Of a stretch of 64,000 nucleotides of DNA, positions 35,501-42,903 are shown in pieces; the stretch's first letter is position 1; every line of letters begins with the position of its first letter. The position numbers and the translations under genes were made by a program. The notes below the pieces were generated by a model, which saw only the letters and a program-made list of their open reading frames with translations, searched no databases and was not told the origin of the DNA. This DNA comes from Nitrincola salilacus (GTDB taxonomy: Bacteria; Pseudomonadota; Gammaproteobacteria; Pseudomonadales; Balneatricaceae): positions 4,526,001-4,590,000 of the forward strand of contig NZ_CP176580.1 in NCBI RefSeq assembly GCF_046271865.1. The letters are read 5' to 3'.

Positions 35501-36173
35501 AGCGCCGAAACTGACTGCGGCTCCCCTGGCAGGAGACACACCTCCGACCGGGATTCCCGACCTGCCGGGCATTGATACGGAGCAGGCGATGTCCCGACTG
35601 GGCGGCCGGGTGGAGATGTACCTGCGGCTTCTGGGCGACTTTCATCGCGAATACAAGGATATCGCTCCACGGCTGGAAGCCGAGCTGGCGGCGGGCAACT
35701 GGGCGGAGGTCTGTCTCAGTGCGCACTCCATCAAATCCGCTGCGCGCTATCTGGGTGCCAACGCTCTGGGCACAGCCGCGGAGCAACTGGAGCAGTTGAC
35801 CCGCGACCAGAATGCCAACCAGAACGCCGCAGCGGACAGCGCGCTGGCGGCATTCACAGAAGCCCTGGCCGACGTACTGACATCGCTCAAGGCATTGCCG
35901 ATCAGACCGATATCCGAACAACAAGCGGAGGCACTGTCCCCGGCGGAGCTTGAGGCGCACCTGGACGGTCTGCAGGCCGCGCTGGAAGCGGACAGTGCCA
36001 AAGCCGAAACCCTGATCTCCCGGATAGCACCTGCCATCGCGGAGATGGGTCTGGGCACTATCGCAGAGCATATACAGGAACTGATCGCAGATGTCGAATA
36101 CGAGGATGCCCTGGTGCAGCTGCAGGAGCTGCGGCAACAGTGGGCCAAACAAGAAAACGGTGTGGTCCCATGA
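32517..36173 (+). CDS. Cache-HAMP hybrid histidine kinase with two receiver domains and Hpt
   Basis: The GTG at 32517 has AAGGAG nine bases upstream and is preferred to the TTG at 32490. The 1218-residue product has membrane helix 1 (about 17-40) and a large periplasmic Cache-type sensor (about 45-355). Helix 2 (about 363-387) and HAMP follow. The kinase has its His in MSHEIRTPMNAI (about 484) and an ATPase domain with GTGLGLAICKQL. Receiver 1 (about 720-845, LLLTDWRMPEMDG), receiver 2 (about 875-995, VVLMDIQMPIMDG) and an Hpt with AHSIKSAARYLGA (about 1070) come next. A helical C-terminal end resembles a second, His-less Hpt. The phosphorelay probably ends on the REC-GGDEF protein whose ATG overlaps its stop. 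Confidence 0.93.
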   Translation: MKSMVAKQTSNRSLAVSTIIQMGLRITLVVIAVTLLSYWHIITTLEEQTADKLSKYIVERAQKESATFLLAKDNHQTLKEVFLQAWPAARHSIHSDFERYFETLPDGSTRTLPRLFYGEQGVDGIISDSVSGFIGRGAPTEDASFRSRLVLAYRMLDRYGITYTHRFANLYIHMPENVNIVYWPGLPWGLQAAADLDMRLEEWMYIADRQHNPGRETIWTGLYYDPTADEWMVSSETPVDVDGQHLITLGHDVLLNDLFDRVFNDRLDGAHNFIIRDDGRLIAHPDKEQELAQALGVLSISEIDDASLSAMYHQIKTALTIDDNTHIINDKTNNAFLAVSRIQGPDWLFVTVFPKSLLASSARSTAEFILVLSIISLILELLMLYLVLRKKVITPIKTFVTASERIGQGDYNLMEANSTPLPVKRNDEMGLMARTFTQMATDIRHYQQDLEGQVVQRTEQLAVATKEANRANRAKSDFLARMSHEIRTPMNAIIGMTQLALRTELTDKQRDYLEKVRGSANALLGIINDILDFSKIEAGKLTLENIRFDLDEVFNSLSDIITLRTEAKSIELVFDIQCDVPRTLMGDPLRLGQILINLASNAVKFTEQGEIVVRVSRGQNLGDRVELQFSVIDSGIGMTPEQTSGLFQSFAQADESITRKYGGTGLGLAICKQLSELMGGRIWAESEAGIGSRFHFTVQLGVPAESRAATAEHQPLFVSKRVLVADDNHSVREILTAMLTRMGWRVDQVENGAKAVERLWEASQVNDSYDLLLTDWRMPEMDGLQVADWIKRQDALQRMPSILMVTGYGREEVFKAAREAGLDGFLLKPVNESLLQDTLAEIFGVDRRTGMRDAQGRQGPSDEELASLAGCRVLLVEDNAINLQIAREFLADVKAVVDVANNGQQAVDKMMSNTYDVVLMDIQMPIMDGLTATAKIRQEARFADLPIIAMTAQAMEEDRQRSVEAGMNDHLSKPLFAEELHAMLLRWGRPDKQQPAPKLTAAPLAGDTPPTGIPDLPGIDTEQAMSRLGGRVEMYLRLLGDFHREYKDIAPRLEAELAAGNWAEVCLSAHSIKSAARYLGANALGTAAEQLEQLTRDQNANQNAAADSALAAFTEALADVLTSLKALPIRPISEQQAEALSPAELEAHLDGLQAALEADSAKAETLISRIAPAIAEMGLGTIAEHIQELIADVEYEDALVQLQELRQQWAKQENGVVP

Positions 36174-37105
36174 CCAGCTCGTCCAGACGCCAAAAGGTAC
36201 TGATTGTAGACGACGAAAGGCTTAACCGGCAGATTCTGACAGATCTGCTGGCGGATCAGCGGGATGTAGTGCTGGCCAAGAACGGCCCCCAGGCGCTGAG
36301 GAAAGCGCAGGAGCACTGCCCCGATCTGATCCTGCTGGACGTGATGATGCCCGACATGGACGGTTTCGAGGTATTGCGGCGGCTCAAGAGCAACAATAAA
36401 ACCAAAGATATCGCTGTCATCATCGTCTCCGCGCTGGACTCGCCTGGAGACGAAGCCAAAGGCCTGATACTGGGCGCCTTGGACTATATCACCAAGCCCT
36501 TCCATCCTGTCACCGTCAACGCGCGGGTTCGCAATATCCTCAATCTGGAGAACAGGAGGAAAATGCTGGAACAGATGGCCAACCTCGACGGCCTGACCGG
36601 GATCAGCAACAGACGCAAGTTCGACGAAACCCTCGACAAAGCCTGGCGCCATGGCATGCGACATCAGTTGACCCTGGCGATGGCGCTGATCGACGTCGAT
36701 CATTTCAAACCCTTCAACGATCAATATGGCCACGCGCTGGGCGATGAGGCGCTGTGCAGGGTGGCCCATGCCATCAGTGGTTGCCTGAACCGCCCCTTTG
36801 ACCTCTGTGCCCGTTATGGCGGTGAAGAGTTCGTGCTGCTGTTGCCCGACACCGATGTGGACGGCGCATGCAGGGTGGCGGAAAAGGTGCGGGCAGCCGT
36901 ACAAGCGCTGGCGATTCCCCACGCCGGGTCATCCATCGCCGAGGTCGTGACCGTCAGCATCGGCTGCGCGACCTGCATCCCGATGGAAGATAGCGAGCCC
37001 CTCAGCCTGATCAAGGCGGCGGATGAAATGCTCTATCTCGCCAAGAATCAGGGACGGAACCAGATTATGTGGCAACAAGCTAATCAAGAAGGTAGCAATG
37101 CATGA
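36170..37105 (+). CDS. REC-GGDEF diguanylate cyclase response regulator
   Basis: A 311-residue protein starting at the ATG that overlaps the kinase stop. The receiver domain has phospho-acceptor Asp at about 57 (LILLDVMMPDMDG) and Lys in YITKPFHP. The GGDEF domain (about 135-305) has an intact GGEEF (about 217-221) preceded at five residues by RPFD (208-211), which is the RxxD inhibitory site. It is therefore predicted to be an active, phosphorylation-controlled and product-inhibited cyclase. It is the only clearly active cyclase in the window, against several EAL proteins. Its stop overlaps the decarboxylase start. Confidence 0.95.
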   Translation: MTSSSRRQKVLIVDDERLNRQILTDLLADQRDVVLAKNGPQALRKAQEHCPDLILLDVMMPDMDGFEVLRRLKSNNKTKDIAVIIVSALDSPGDEAKGLILGALDYITKPFHPVTVNARVRNILNLENRRKMLEQMANLDGLTGISNRRKFDETLDKAWRHGMRHQLTLAMALIDVDHFKPFNDQYGHALGDEALCRVAHAISGCLNRPFDLCARYGGEEFVLLLPDTDVDGACRVAEKVRAAVQALAIPHAGSSIAEVVTVSIGCATCIPMEDSEPLSLIKAADEMLYLAKNQGRNQIMWQQANQEGSNA

Positions 37106-38985
37106 GCCAGGAAAAGCCATCTCTCAAGTACGGCCCCAAACAGAAACCTTGGGAAGAACAAGTCCCCGATGTGGCCAAAGGCCTGATCTCTGCTCCGAGC
37201 AGCGATCCAGTCGAAGCCTACCTGGCGTCCAACAAGGCGTTTCCGATTGAGAGCGAATCGGTAAAGACTCAGTGGCTGGAGATTCCCCCCGCAGGGATCA
37301 GCCAGGAGGAAAAGCAGTTCGCCGACGAGCAAGTCCTGCAGTATGCGACCAAGCAGCGGAATAGTTTTCTGGGTTACCAGGTGGAAGAAAGGATCAGCTA
37401 TGAGACGCTGGCACCGTACTTGGATATGTGCCTTAACAACATCGGCGATCCGTTCATAAACGGCTATTATACGGTCAACTCCAAATGCTCCGAACGGATG
37501 GTGCTGGATTATTTCGCTTCCTTGTGGAACGGCGTCTGGCCCAGCATCGGCCCTTCCATCAATAAAAGTGGCCGGTTTCAGCCGGGAGATCCCGAGAGTT
37601 ACTGGGGTTACGTGCTGAGCATGGGCAGCACGGAAGGAAATCTGTACGGTATGCTCAATGCGCGGGACTATCTGTCAGGCCGCATGTTGCTGGAGGAGGA
37701 AATCGAATACACCACCGACACAGGCAACACCCGGACAGAAACCAGCCTGTACAAATTCCAACCCGACGCATCCGGGGATAGTCCCAACGCCTATACCCCG
37801 GTGGCCTTCTATTCGGAGGATACCCATTACTCCATCATCAAAGCGATGGAGATTGAAAAGATCGACACCTTCGGCGAACTCGGTAACCGGTTGTATCCCG
37901 AAGATAACCCCTTGGCTCCGGGGCAACCCTGGCCAGCAGAAGTCCCCTCCGAAGCCCCGACCGCAATGCTGCCCTGCGGTTCGGGGGCTGTGGATGTTGA
38001 CAAGCTGCTTACCCTGGTGGAATTTTTCGCAGCCAGGGGATATCCGATACTGCTTTGCCTCAACTACGGTACCACCTTCAAAGGGGCATATGACGATATT
38101 CCCGAGGTTTGCCGCCGCCTGAAACCCATCCTGCAGAAGTACGGGTTGTGGGAGCGCGAGGTCAAGGCTGAGCCAGTACCTGTGGGCCAGCAACCGATTA
38201 TCGACATTCGGACCGGGTACTGGATTCATGTCGACGGCGCCCTGGGCGCTTCGTACATGCCCTTCGTCAAAATGGCCGCCCGCATGCAGCGTTATCAGGA
38301 CTTTTTCAAAAGCCTGGATGGCTACACGGGGCCGGACTTTGACTTCCGCAACCCGATGATTCACTCCATTGTGACCAGCGGTCATAAGTGGCCCGGTGCC
38401 CCCTGGCCCACCGGTGTCTATATGACCCGGCACAAATATATGGTGGCGCCGCCGGATAATCCGGAATACGTGGGGTCGCCGGATACCACCTTTGCTGGCT
38501 CGCGCAATGGCTTTTCTGCACTGATCTTATGGGATTTTATCGCCCGCACACCCTACGACACACAGATTACGCTGGCGATGCACGGCCAGCGCATGGCACG
38601 GTACGCTCATGAGCAATTACTGGATGTACAAGAAAAAATCAAAGCAACCCATGCAGGCTACGATATCCGCGTACAACACACACCGCTGGCGGTTTCACTG
38701 ATTTTCCAGAAGCCGAATGCGGAAATCATCAACCGCTACTCCCTGTGCAGCGAAACCGTTAAAAATGCCGACGGGACTAACTGGGAATATGTGCATTTCT
38801 TTTGTATGTGGGATGTGGGCGAGGAACTGATCGACCGAATGTGCAATGATCTGCTCAAGCCTGGTGCTTTCCCCTATGCAGACGACAAACCGATCAGATT
38901 CGTCGAATCGAAAGTTACCAGAGCGCTACCCCTGAAGGGGCGCCGCATACTGAAGATCCCGACCAAAGGACGCGGCTTTAAATGA
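37102..38985 (+). CDS. PLP-dependent group II (histidine/glutamate-type) decarboxylase
   Basis: A 627-residue fold-type I PLP enzyme. It has YWGYVLSMGSTEGNLYGM, which matches the cofactor-phosphate region of histidine-decarboxylase-like enzymes. IHVDGALGASYMPF carries the PLP-pyridine Asp, and VTSGHKWPGAPWPTG carries the Schiff-base Lys (about 429). It is longer than typical glutamate or histidine decarboxylases (400-470 residues), with extra N- and C-terminal parts. The substrate cannot be assigned. The ATG overlaps the stop of the REC-GGDEF gene (ATGA), so an amino-acid decarboxylase is translated as part of a signalling operon. It may be the operon's output, for example acid response or amine production (inference). 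Confidence 0.88.
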   Translation: MSQEKPSLKYGPKQKPWEEQVPDVAKGLISAPSSDPVEAYLASNKAFPIESESVKTQWLEIPPAGISQEEKQFADEQVLQYATKQRNSFLGYQVEERISYETLAPYLDMCLNNIGDPFINGYYTVNSKCSERMVLDYFASLWNGVWPSIGPSINKSGRFQPGDPESYWGYVLSMGSTEGNLYGMLNARDYLSGRMLLEEEIEYTTDTGNTRTETSLYKFQPDASGDSPNAYTPVAFYSEDTHYSIIKAMEIEKIDTFGELGNRLYPEDNPLAPGQPWPAEVPSEAPTAMLPCGSGAVDVDKLLTLVEFFAARGYPILLCLNYGTTFKGAYDDIPEVCRRLKPILQKYGLWEREVKAEPVPVGQQPIIDIRTGYWIHVDGALGASYMPFVKMAARMQRYQDFFKSLDGYTGPDFDFRNPMIHSIVTSGHKWPGAPWPTGVYMTRHKYMVAPPDNPEYVGSPDTTFAGSRNGFSALILWDFIARTPYDTQITLAMHGQRMARYAHEQLLDVQEKIKATHAGYDIRVQHTPLAVSLIFQKPNAEIINRYSLCSETVKNADGTNWEYVHFFCMWDVGEELIDRMCNDLLKPGAFPYADDKPIRFVESKVTRALPLKGRRILKIPTKGRGFK

Positions 38986-39000
38986 GTTATCAGAACAACC

Positions 39001-39029
39001 CGACAGGGCTACTTAAGATAGCCCTGTCG
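39001..39029 (+). terminator. Hairpin after the decarboxylase operon
   Basis: CGACAGGGCTA and TAGCCCTGTCG form a perfect 11-bp stem with a seven-base loop, 15 bp after the decarboxylase stop. There is no T-run, so termination efficiency is uncertain. The other strand carries the end of a decayed reverse-strand frame. Confidence 0.6.
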
Positions 39030-39330
39030 CAACAAGTGAGTTGATGGTGATGTTATGGTCCTGATTGTTACGCAGGAACCAGGATTCCGGACGAAGAAAG
39101 GCACCATACCGTGCTGCCAGAGAACCGGACCATTCTGACCCAGTGCGGTAGACGCAGACAGCGTCCAGGGGAAGGTTTCAGAAAGCCCACCCAACGTGTC
39201 AGTCTGACCACCTGCATATGAATTGTCACTTTCCTGGTGACCATCGGAAAGCACAACATCGCGATGAGGTGCAGGGCCTTTTAGAGCAGAGTCATCGAGG
39301 CGGCGCCAAGCCAAAGGAAGCATTTGAGAT
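39013..39330 (-). pseudogene. Remnant of an unidentified reverse-strand gene
   Basis: Reverse-strand reading gives natural-looking protein in two frames. Residues such as HRDVVLSDGHQ and GGQTDTLGGLSETF come first. In another frame follows a 54-codon stretch (39177 to the TAA at 39013) with RTGSEWSGSLAARYGAFLRP and NNQDHNITINSLVATGLS. The switch of frame near 39175 suggests a frameshifted gene end. It sits just behind a phage-type regulator and could be a prophage relic. I do not recognise the family. Confidence 0.3.
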
Positions 39331-39336
39331 GTAGCT

Positions 39337-39903
39337 TTATGACCTGATCGCCTCATAAGCGACTGTAAACATCCCCTGAGGAACAGTGTCCGCGGTATAA
39401 CCCTCCTCGACACAGCCACTGTATACCCCGGCAATGATTGCAGCTCGTTCAGTGATCGATAAGGTCAGTCCACGACTCCTTGCGTTGCGTTCAACCATCG
39501 CAATGACACTTCGCAGCAACGCCCGGTCAATGCCTGAAACAGGTTGCCGTATTGGTTTGTCCTGATAACTGCTGGAATGGTCGGAAACCTGATACCCCCC
39601 TTGATCTGTATCAGATTTTGATCCACCGCCACCCAGCAACCAGTCGGCTCGGCAGCCGAGAGCCTTGGCCAAAAGACCCAGTTTTGTCGTTCCCGGCATC
39701 GCTTCGCCAGTGAGCCACTTCCGTGTAGACGTGATACTGATAGTTTCACCGCTGATTGATCGCCAGATTCGCTGCATCTCCGCGGGCCGACCACGAGCCG
39801 CCACACCGGACTCATCCAGCAACTCGTTCAGCCGTCGCGAGAATGCGCCACGTTCGGATTCAGATATTTTTGTAACCATGAGCCACATTCTCATGGCAAA
39901 CAT
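39337..39903 (-). CDS. Phage-repressor-like XRE transcriptional regulator
   Basis: Up to 188 residues on the reverse strand; MVTKISESERG at about position 9 is another possible start. The N-terminal part (FSRRLNELLDESG, SITSTRKWLTGEAMPGTTKL, LAKALGCRADWLLGG) is an XRE-type helix-turn-helix of the kind found in phage CI-like regulators. The C-terminal half is not a recognisable LexA-like protease domain. The surroundings are decayed genes, which suggests an old prophage or island remnant. Confidence 0.7.
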   Translation of the reverse strand: MFAMRMWLMVTKISESERGAFSRRLNELLDESGVAARGRPAEMQRIWRSISGETISITSTRKWLTGEAMPGTTKLGLLAKALGCRADWLLGGGGSKSDTDQGGYQVSDHSSSYQDKPIRQPVSGIDRALLRSVIAMVERNARSRGLTLSITERAAIIAGVYSGCVEEGYTADTVPQGMFTVAYEAIRS

Positions 39904-40016
39904 AAAAACTATCAGCTACCTTATCAATATAACCAATAAGTTCTATTAGATGCCGCACATGCTACAATCCAAGAGCTTCTGTTAACACTCAGATCAATTT
40001 GAAAGGTATTTCATTG

Positions 40017-40628
40017 ATGAAACAGAACCGGCCGGTTACACAACAGGAAGATGACTACCCTGCCAACGCCAATACACTTTCCACCACCAACCTCAAGGGT
40101 GCCATCACTTATGTGAATGATGATTTCAGCAGGATCAGAGGTTACAGGAAAACCATGCTATTGTGTCATGGACTGCCTCTGTCTGTTAAAAATCAGTTGT
40201 GGATGATCCTCCCGATTGTCACAGTTTTCCATGCTTTTCTATTTATCGAATCCAGGGACACAGCATTCGTTACTCTGCTCATATCACTGCTCATGGCATC
40301 CGTCGGTCAGGTCGTGACACTGCCCCCCCTGCGTACTGACGCCAATCTGGCCAGTTCTGTTGACCTGGATGATACCGATGATGGGGCACAAGAGGGTGCT
40401 CAAAAGCAGGCTGCGACAGATCAGATTGTTGCAACTGGAGCAGTAACTAAGGAAGAGGTACGTGATATAGAGATGCCTGATGAGGCGGTACAGTCTATCC
40501 AGGCCCTCAAGCAGGAGCTATCGTTGATGGCATCTGCAATTGCTGAGGTAAAAGAGAGCAGTCATGGTATTTCAGCAATACTCGACATTATTAACGAGAT
40601 AGCGGAACAGACAGATCAGCAAGATTGA
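40017..40628 (+). pseudogene. Collapsed Aer-like chemoreceptor gene (PAS and MCP both truncated)
   Basis: The ATG at 40017 follows AAAGG. The first residues (MKQNRPVTQQED, TTNLKGAITYVNDDF) match the start of Aer-type redox receptors. The PAS domain then breaks off after SRIRGY and runs straight into a hydrophobic pair (about 60-100, LWMILPIVTVFHAFLFIES and a second helix). The frame ends at ISAILDIINEIAEQTD, precisely where an MCP tip would begin. About 100 residues of PAS and the whole signalling end are absent. The product (203 residues) cannot signal in the usual way, although the frame is open. Confidence 0.75.
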
Positions 40629-40667
40629 TGATATAGGCTATGTAAAAGCATAACCTGAAAGAGGCAG

Positions 40668-40874
40668 ATGCAAGCGCTGGTGGTGACCAGATCAGATGTG
40701 GCACGGGCTTTGGGAATTGCTCAACCCAATGTATCTCAAATCGAGAAGCGTCCTGACACAATGGTCAGCACCTTGGCTTCCTATATTGAAGCCTTAGGGG
40801 GAACACTTGAACTCCATGCAAAATTCCCAGACGGGCAGGATGTAGAAATAACCCAGTTTAAGCAGATCAGGTAA
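40668..40874 (+). CDS. Short XRE-family DNA-binding protein, antitoxin-like
   Basis: A 68-residue helix-turn-helix protein (VARALGIAQPNVSQIEK, STLASYIEALGGTLELHAKF). The sequence corresponds to the central and C-terminal part of small XRE antitoxin-like regulators, which usually have 20-30 more N-terminal residues. AAAGAGG precedes the ATG closely. No toxin gene is adjacent. It may be a truncated relic in the decayed region. Confidence 0.6.
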   Translation: MQALVVTRSDVARALGIAQPNVSQIEKRPDTMVSTLASYIEALGGTLELHAKFPDGQDVEITQFKQIR

Positions 40875-40921
40875 CCAAACCTCGTATCAGCGCCTGGAAA
40901 ATGCATAATTGAGTGGTTTCC

Positions 40922-41791
40922 TCAAGCAGAGAACATCCCCTCACACGCCCCTATCAGCTCATCAGCCAACATCTTGTCATACGCAGAGAGCTGAGGCTGG
41001 GCATGCAGAGTCAGTTCCAGATCGGCCACTGGCGGCAGACCTTCGGACTCACCCAAAATGCGATGGTTAGCGGTGACCAGTCGTTTCGGCAGCAGTGAGA
41101 TGCCAAGGCCCGCTTCCACGGCGCAACAGACACCAGACAGGCTGGTGCTGACATACGCCAGGCGCCAGCTGCGGCCCAGACTATCAAAGGTGTGCGCCAT
41201 TTCGCTGCGATACAGGCCGCCAATCGGGAAGGTCACCAGTGGAATCGGATCACGCTGCAGGTTGTTGCCCTCCAGACTGTCAATCCAGCACAAGGGCTCG
41301 GGCCAGCTGGCCAGACCCGGTTGGCTGTTCTGGCGCTGTTTCACCAGTGCCAGATCCAGTTCATTGCGCTGGAATTCACGCCAGATATCACTGCACATGC
41401 CACTTTTAACCTCCAGACGGATACTGGGATAGCGGCGGGAAAAGTCGGCCAGGGTCGGCATGATGGCGTGGGTGGCAAAGTCCTCAGGCACGCCCAGGCG
41501 GATCTTCTGCTGCTCGACACTCAGGCTGGTCTGGGAGACCGCCTCGACCATCAAGTGCAGAATCCTCCGTGCATAGCTGAGTACCCGCTCCCCTTCCAGG
41601 GTCGCTGTGACATAGCGTCCCTTGCGGTGCAGAAGTTCACAGCCGATCTGGGACTCAAGCTTGCGCACCTGCTGGCTCACGGTAGACTGGGTCAGATGCG
41701 TGCTTTCGGCTGCGCGGGTAAAGCTGCCGGTTTCCACCACGGCCACAAAGCTTCGCAGCAGCACTGGGTCGAGGGTTGTGTTCAGGTTCAT
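40922..41791 (-). CDS. LysR-family transcriptional regulator
   Basis: A 289-residue regulator. The winged helix-turn-helix is N-terminal (LLRSFVAVVETGSFTRAAES, LTQSTVSQQVRKLESQIG) and the ligand-binding domain spans about 90-285. It is divergent from the cupin gene at 41968, with about 175 bp between them, the classic arrangement for a LysR activator and its target. The inducer is not evident; a ureide or purine breakdown product would be consistent with the neighbour. Confidence 0.92.
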   Translation of the reverse strand: MNLNTTLDPVLLRSFVAVVETGSFTRAAESTHLTQSTVSQQVRKLESQIGCELLHRKGRYVTATLEGERVLSYARRILHLMVEAVSQTSLSVEQQKIRLGVPEDFATHAIMPTLADFSRRYPSIRLEVKSGMCSDIWREFQRNELDLALVKQRQNSQPGLASWPEPLCWIDSLEGNNLQRDPIPLVTFPIGGLYRSEMAHTFDSLGRSWRLAYVSTSLSGVCCAVEAGLGISLLPKRLVTANHRILGESEGLPPVADLELTLHAQPQLSAYDKMLADELIGACEGMFSA

Positions 41792-41967
41792 CGCAATCTT
41801 TCAGTGGGTTTTCCACTGGCTCTCATTCAATTATTTAATTTATAAATCAATTAAACCTGCACTACAATGATTGTGTACAAAATTAACTGAAACAGGAAAC
41901 GATCCGCTGGCGCGATGCCAGACCCGGCATTTCTGTTACATGATTCCTGTTGCAAGAGGACAACGAC
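41792..41967. promoter_or_regulatory. Divergent promoter region between LysR regulator and cupin gene
   Basis: AT-rich region with the perfect palindrome ATTTATAAAT (41838-41847) inside a looser repeat of TTAATT/AATTAA. This is a plausible LysR-type operator. TACAAT at 41863-41868 is a candidate -10 box for the cupin gene. Confidence 0.45.
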
Positions 41968-42816
41968 ATGGCCCGTAACACTTATTACGCCCCGAAAGGC
42001 GGCCACCCACCCCAGACACAACTGCTGTCTGATCGCGCAGTCTTTACCGAAGCCTACGCCATCATCCCCAAAGGTGTACTGCGCGATATCGTCATCAGCT
42101 ACCTGCCCTTCTGGGACAAAACCCGTCTGTGGGTCATTGCCCGCCCCATGACCGGCTTCTCCGAGACCTTCTCTCAGTACATAGTAGAGGTGTCTCCCGG
42201 TGGCGGCAGCAACAAGCCTGAGCTGGACCCGGGCGCAGAAGGTGTGCTGTTTATTGTCGAAGGCGAGCTGACACTGACTCTTGACGGCAAGGAGCATGTC
42301 ATGACGCCAGGTGGCTATGCATTTATCCCACCATCAAGTGACTGGCATGTCAGAAACAACACCGGCGAGCCGGTACGCTTCCACTGGTTGCGCAAGGCAT
42401 ATGAGTATGTGGATGGTATCGATGCGCCGCCGGCTTTCGTCACCAACGAGAATGATGTCGATCCGATCCCGATGCCCGGCACCAACAATGCCTGGGTCAC
42501 CACGCGATTTGTGGATCAAAGCGATATGCGCCACGACATGCATGTGAATATCGTGACCTTTCAGCCAGGGGGCGTGATCCCCTTTGATGAAACCCATGTT
42601 ATGGAACACGGTCTGTATGTGCTCGAAGGTAAGGCGGTGTATCACCTGAATCAAGACTGGGTTGAGGTCGAGGCCGGCGATTACATGTGGCTGCGCGCCT
42701 TCTGCCCACAGGCCTGCTATGCCGGTGGCCCGGGACCCTTCCGCTACTTGCTGTACAAGGATGTGAACCGGCATATGAAGCTGACGGCATCGCTGCCACA
42801 GCATTCTTACCGATAA
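41968..42816 (+). CDS. allE: (S)-ureidoglycine aminohydrolase-like bicupin
   Basis: The ATG at 41968 follows AAGAGGA; a TTG at 41950 is less likely. The 282-residue product has two cupin domains. The C-terminal metal site of E. coli AllE (YlbA) is conserved: ETHVMEHG supplies Glu at about 208 and His at 210 and 214, and PQACYAGG supplies Gln at about 248. AllE releases ammonia from ureidoglycine to give ureidoglycolate in allantoin breakdown. No other ureide genes are visible here, so the enzyme may serve a pathway encoded elsewhere. The symbol is by family resemblance. Confidence 0.82.
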   Translation: MARNTYYAPKGGHPPQTQLLSDRAVFTEAYAIIPKGVLRDIVISYLPFWDKTRLWVIARPMTGFSETFSQYIVEVSPGGGSNKPELDPGAEGVLFIVEGELTLTLDGKEHVMTPGGYAFIPPSSDWHVRNNTGEPVRFHWLRKAYEYVDGIDAPPAFVTNENDVDPIPMPGTNNAWVTTRFVDQSDMRHDMHVNIVTFQPGGVIPFDETHVMEHGLYVLEGKAVYHLNQDWVEVEAGDYMWLRAFCPQACYAGGPGPFRYLLYKDVNRHMKLTASLPQHSYR

Positions 42817-42823
42817 CCCTGCC

Positions 42824-42853
42824 AGAAGCTGTTTACGCCCGTAAGCAGCTTCT
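42824..42853. terminator. Hairpin between convergent cupin and nadE genes
   Basis: AGAAGCTGTTTAC and GTAAGCAGCTTCT form a 13-bp stem with one G-U pair and loop GCCC, eight bases after the cupin stop. It has no clear T-run. Its position between convergent genes suggests a shared terminator. Confidence 0.6.
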
Positions 42854-42903
42854 CAGCGTTACCAGGCCTTCCATCCTGGATATTCCATTCTGCTCAGCAG
42901 CTA

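Noticed and set aside
35031..36922. Two long reverse-strand frames of 373 and 391 codons
   Set aside because: Both are antisense to the hybrid kinase and the cyclase, whose domains and catalytic residues are unambiguous.
39009..39434. A single 141-codon reverse-strand gene
   Set aside because: Its downstream half reads less naturally than another frame (39177-39013), and its upstream part overlaps the phage-type regulator. It is better explained as a frameshifted remnant.
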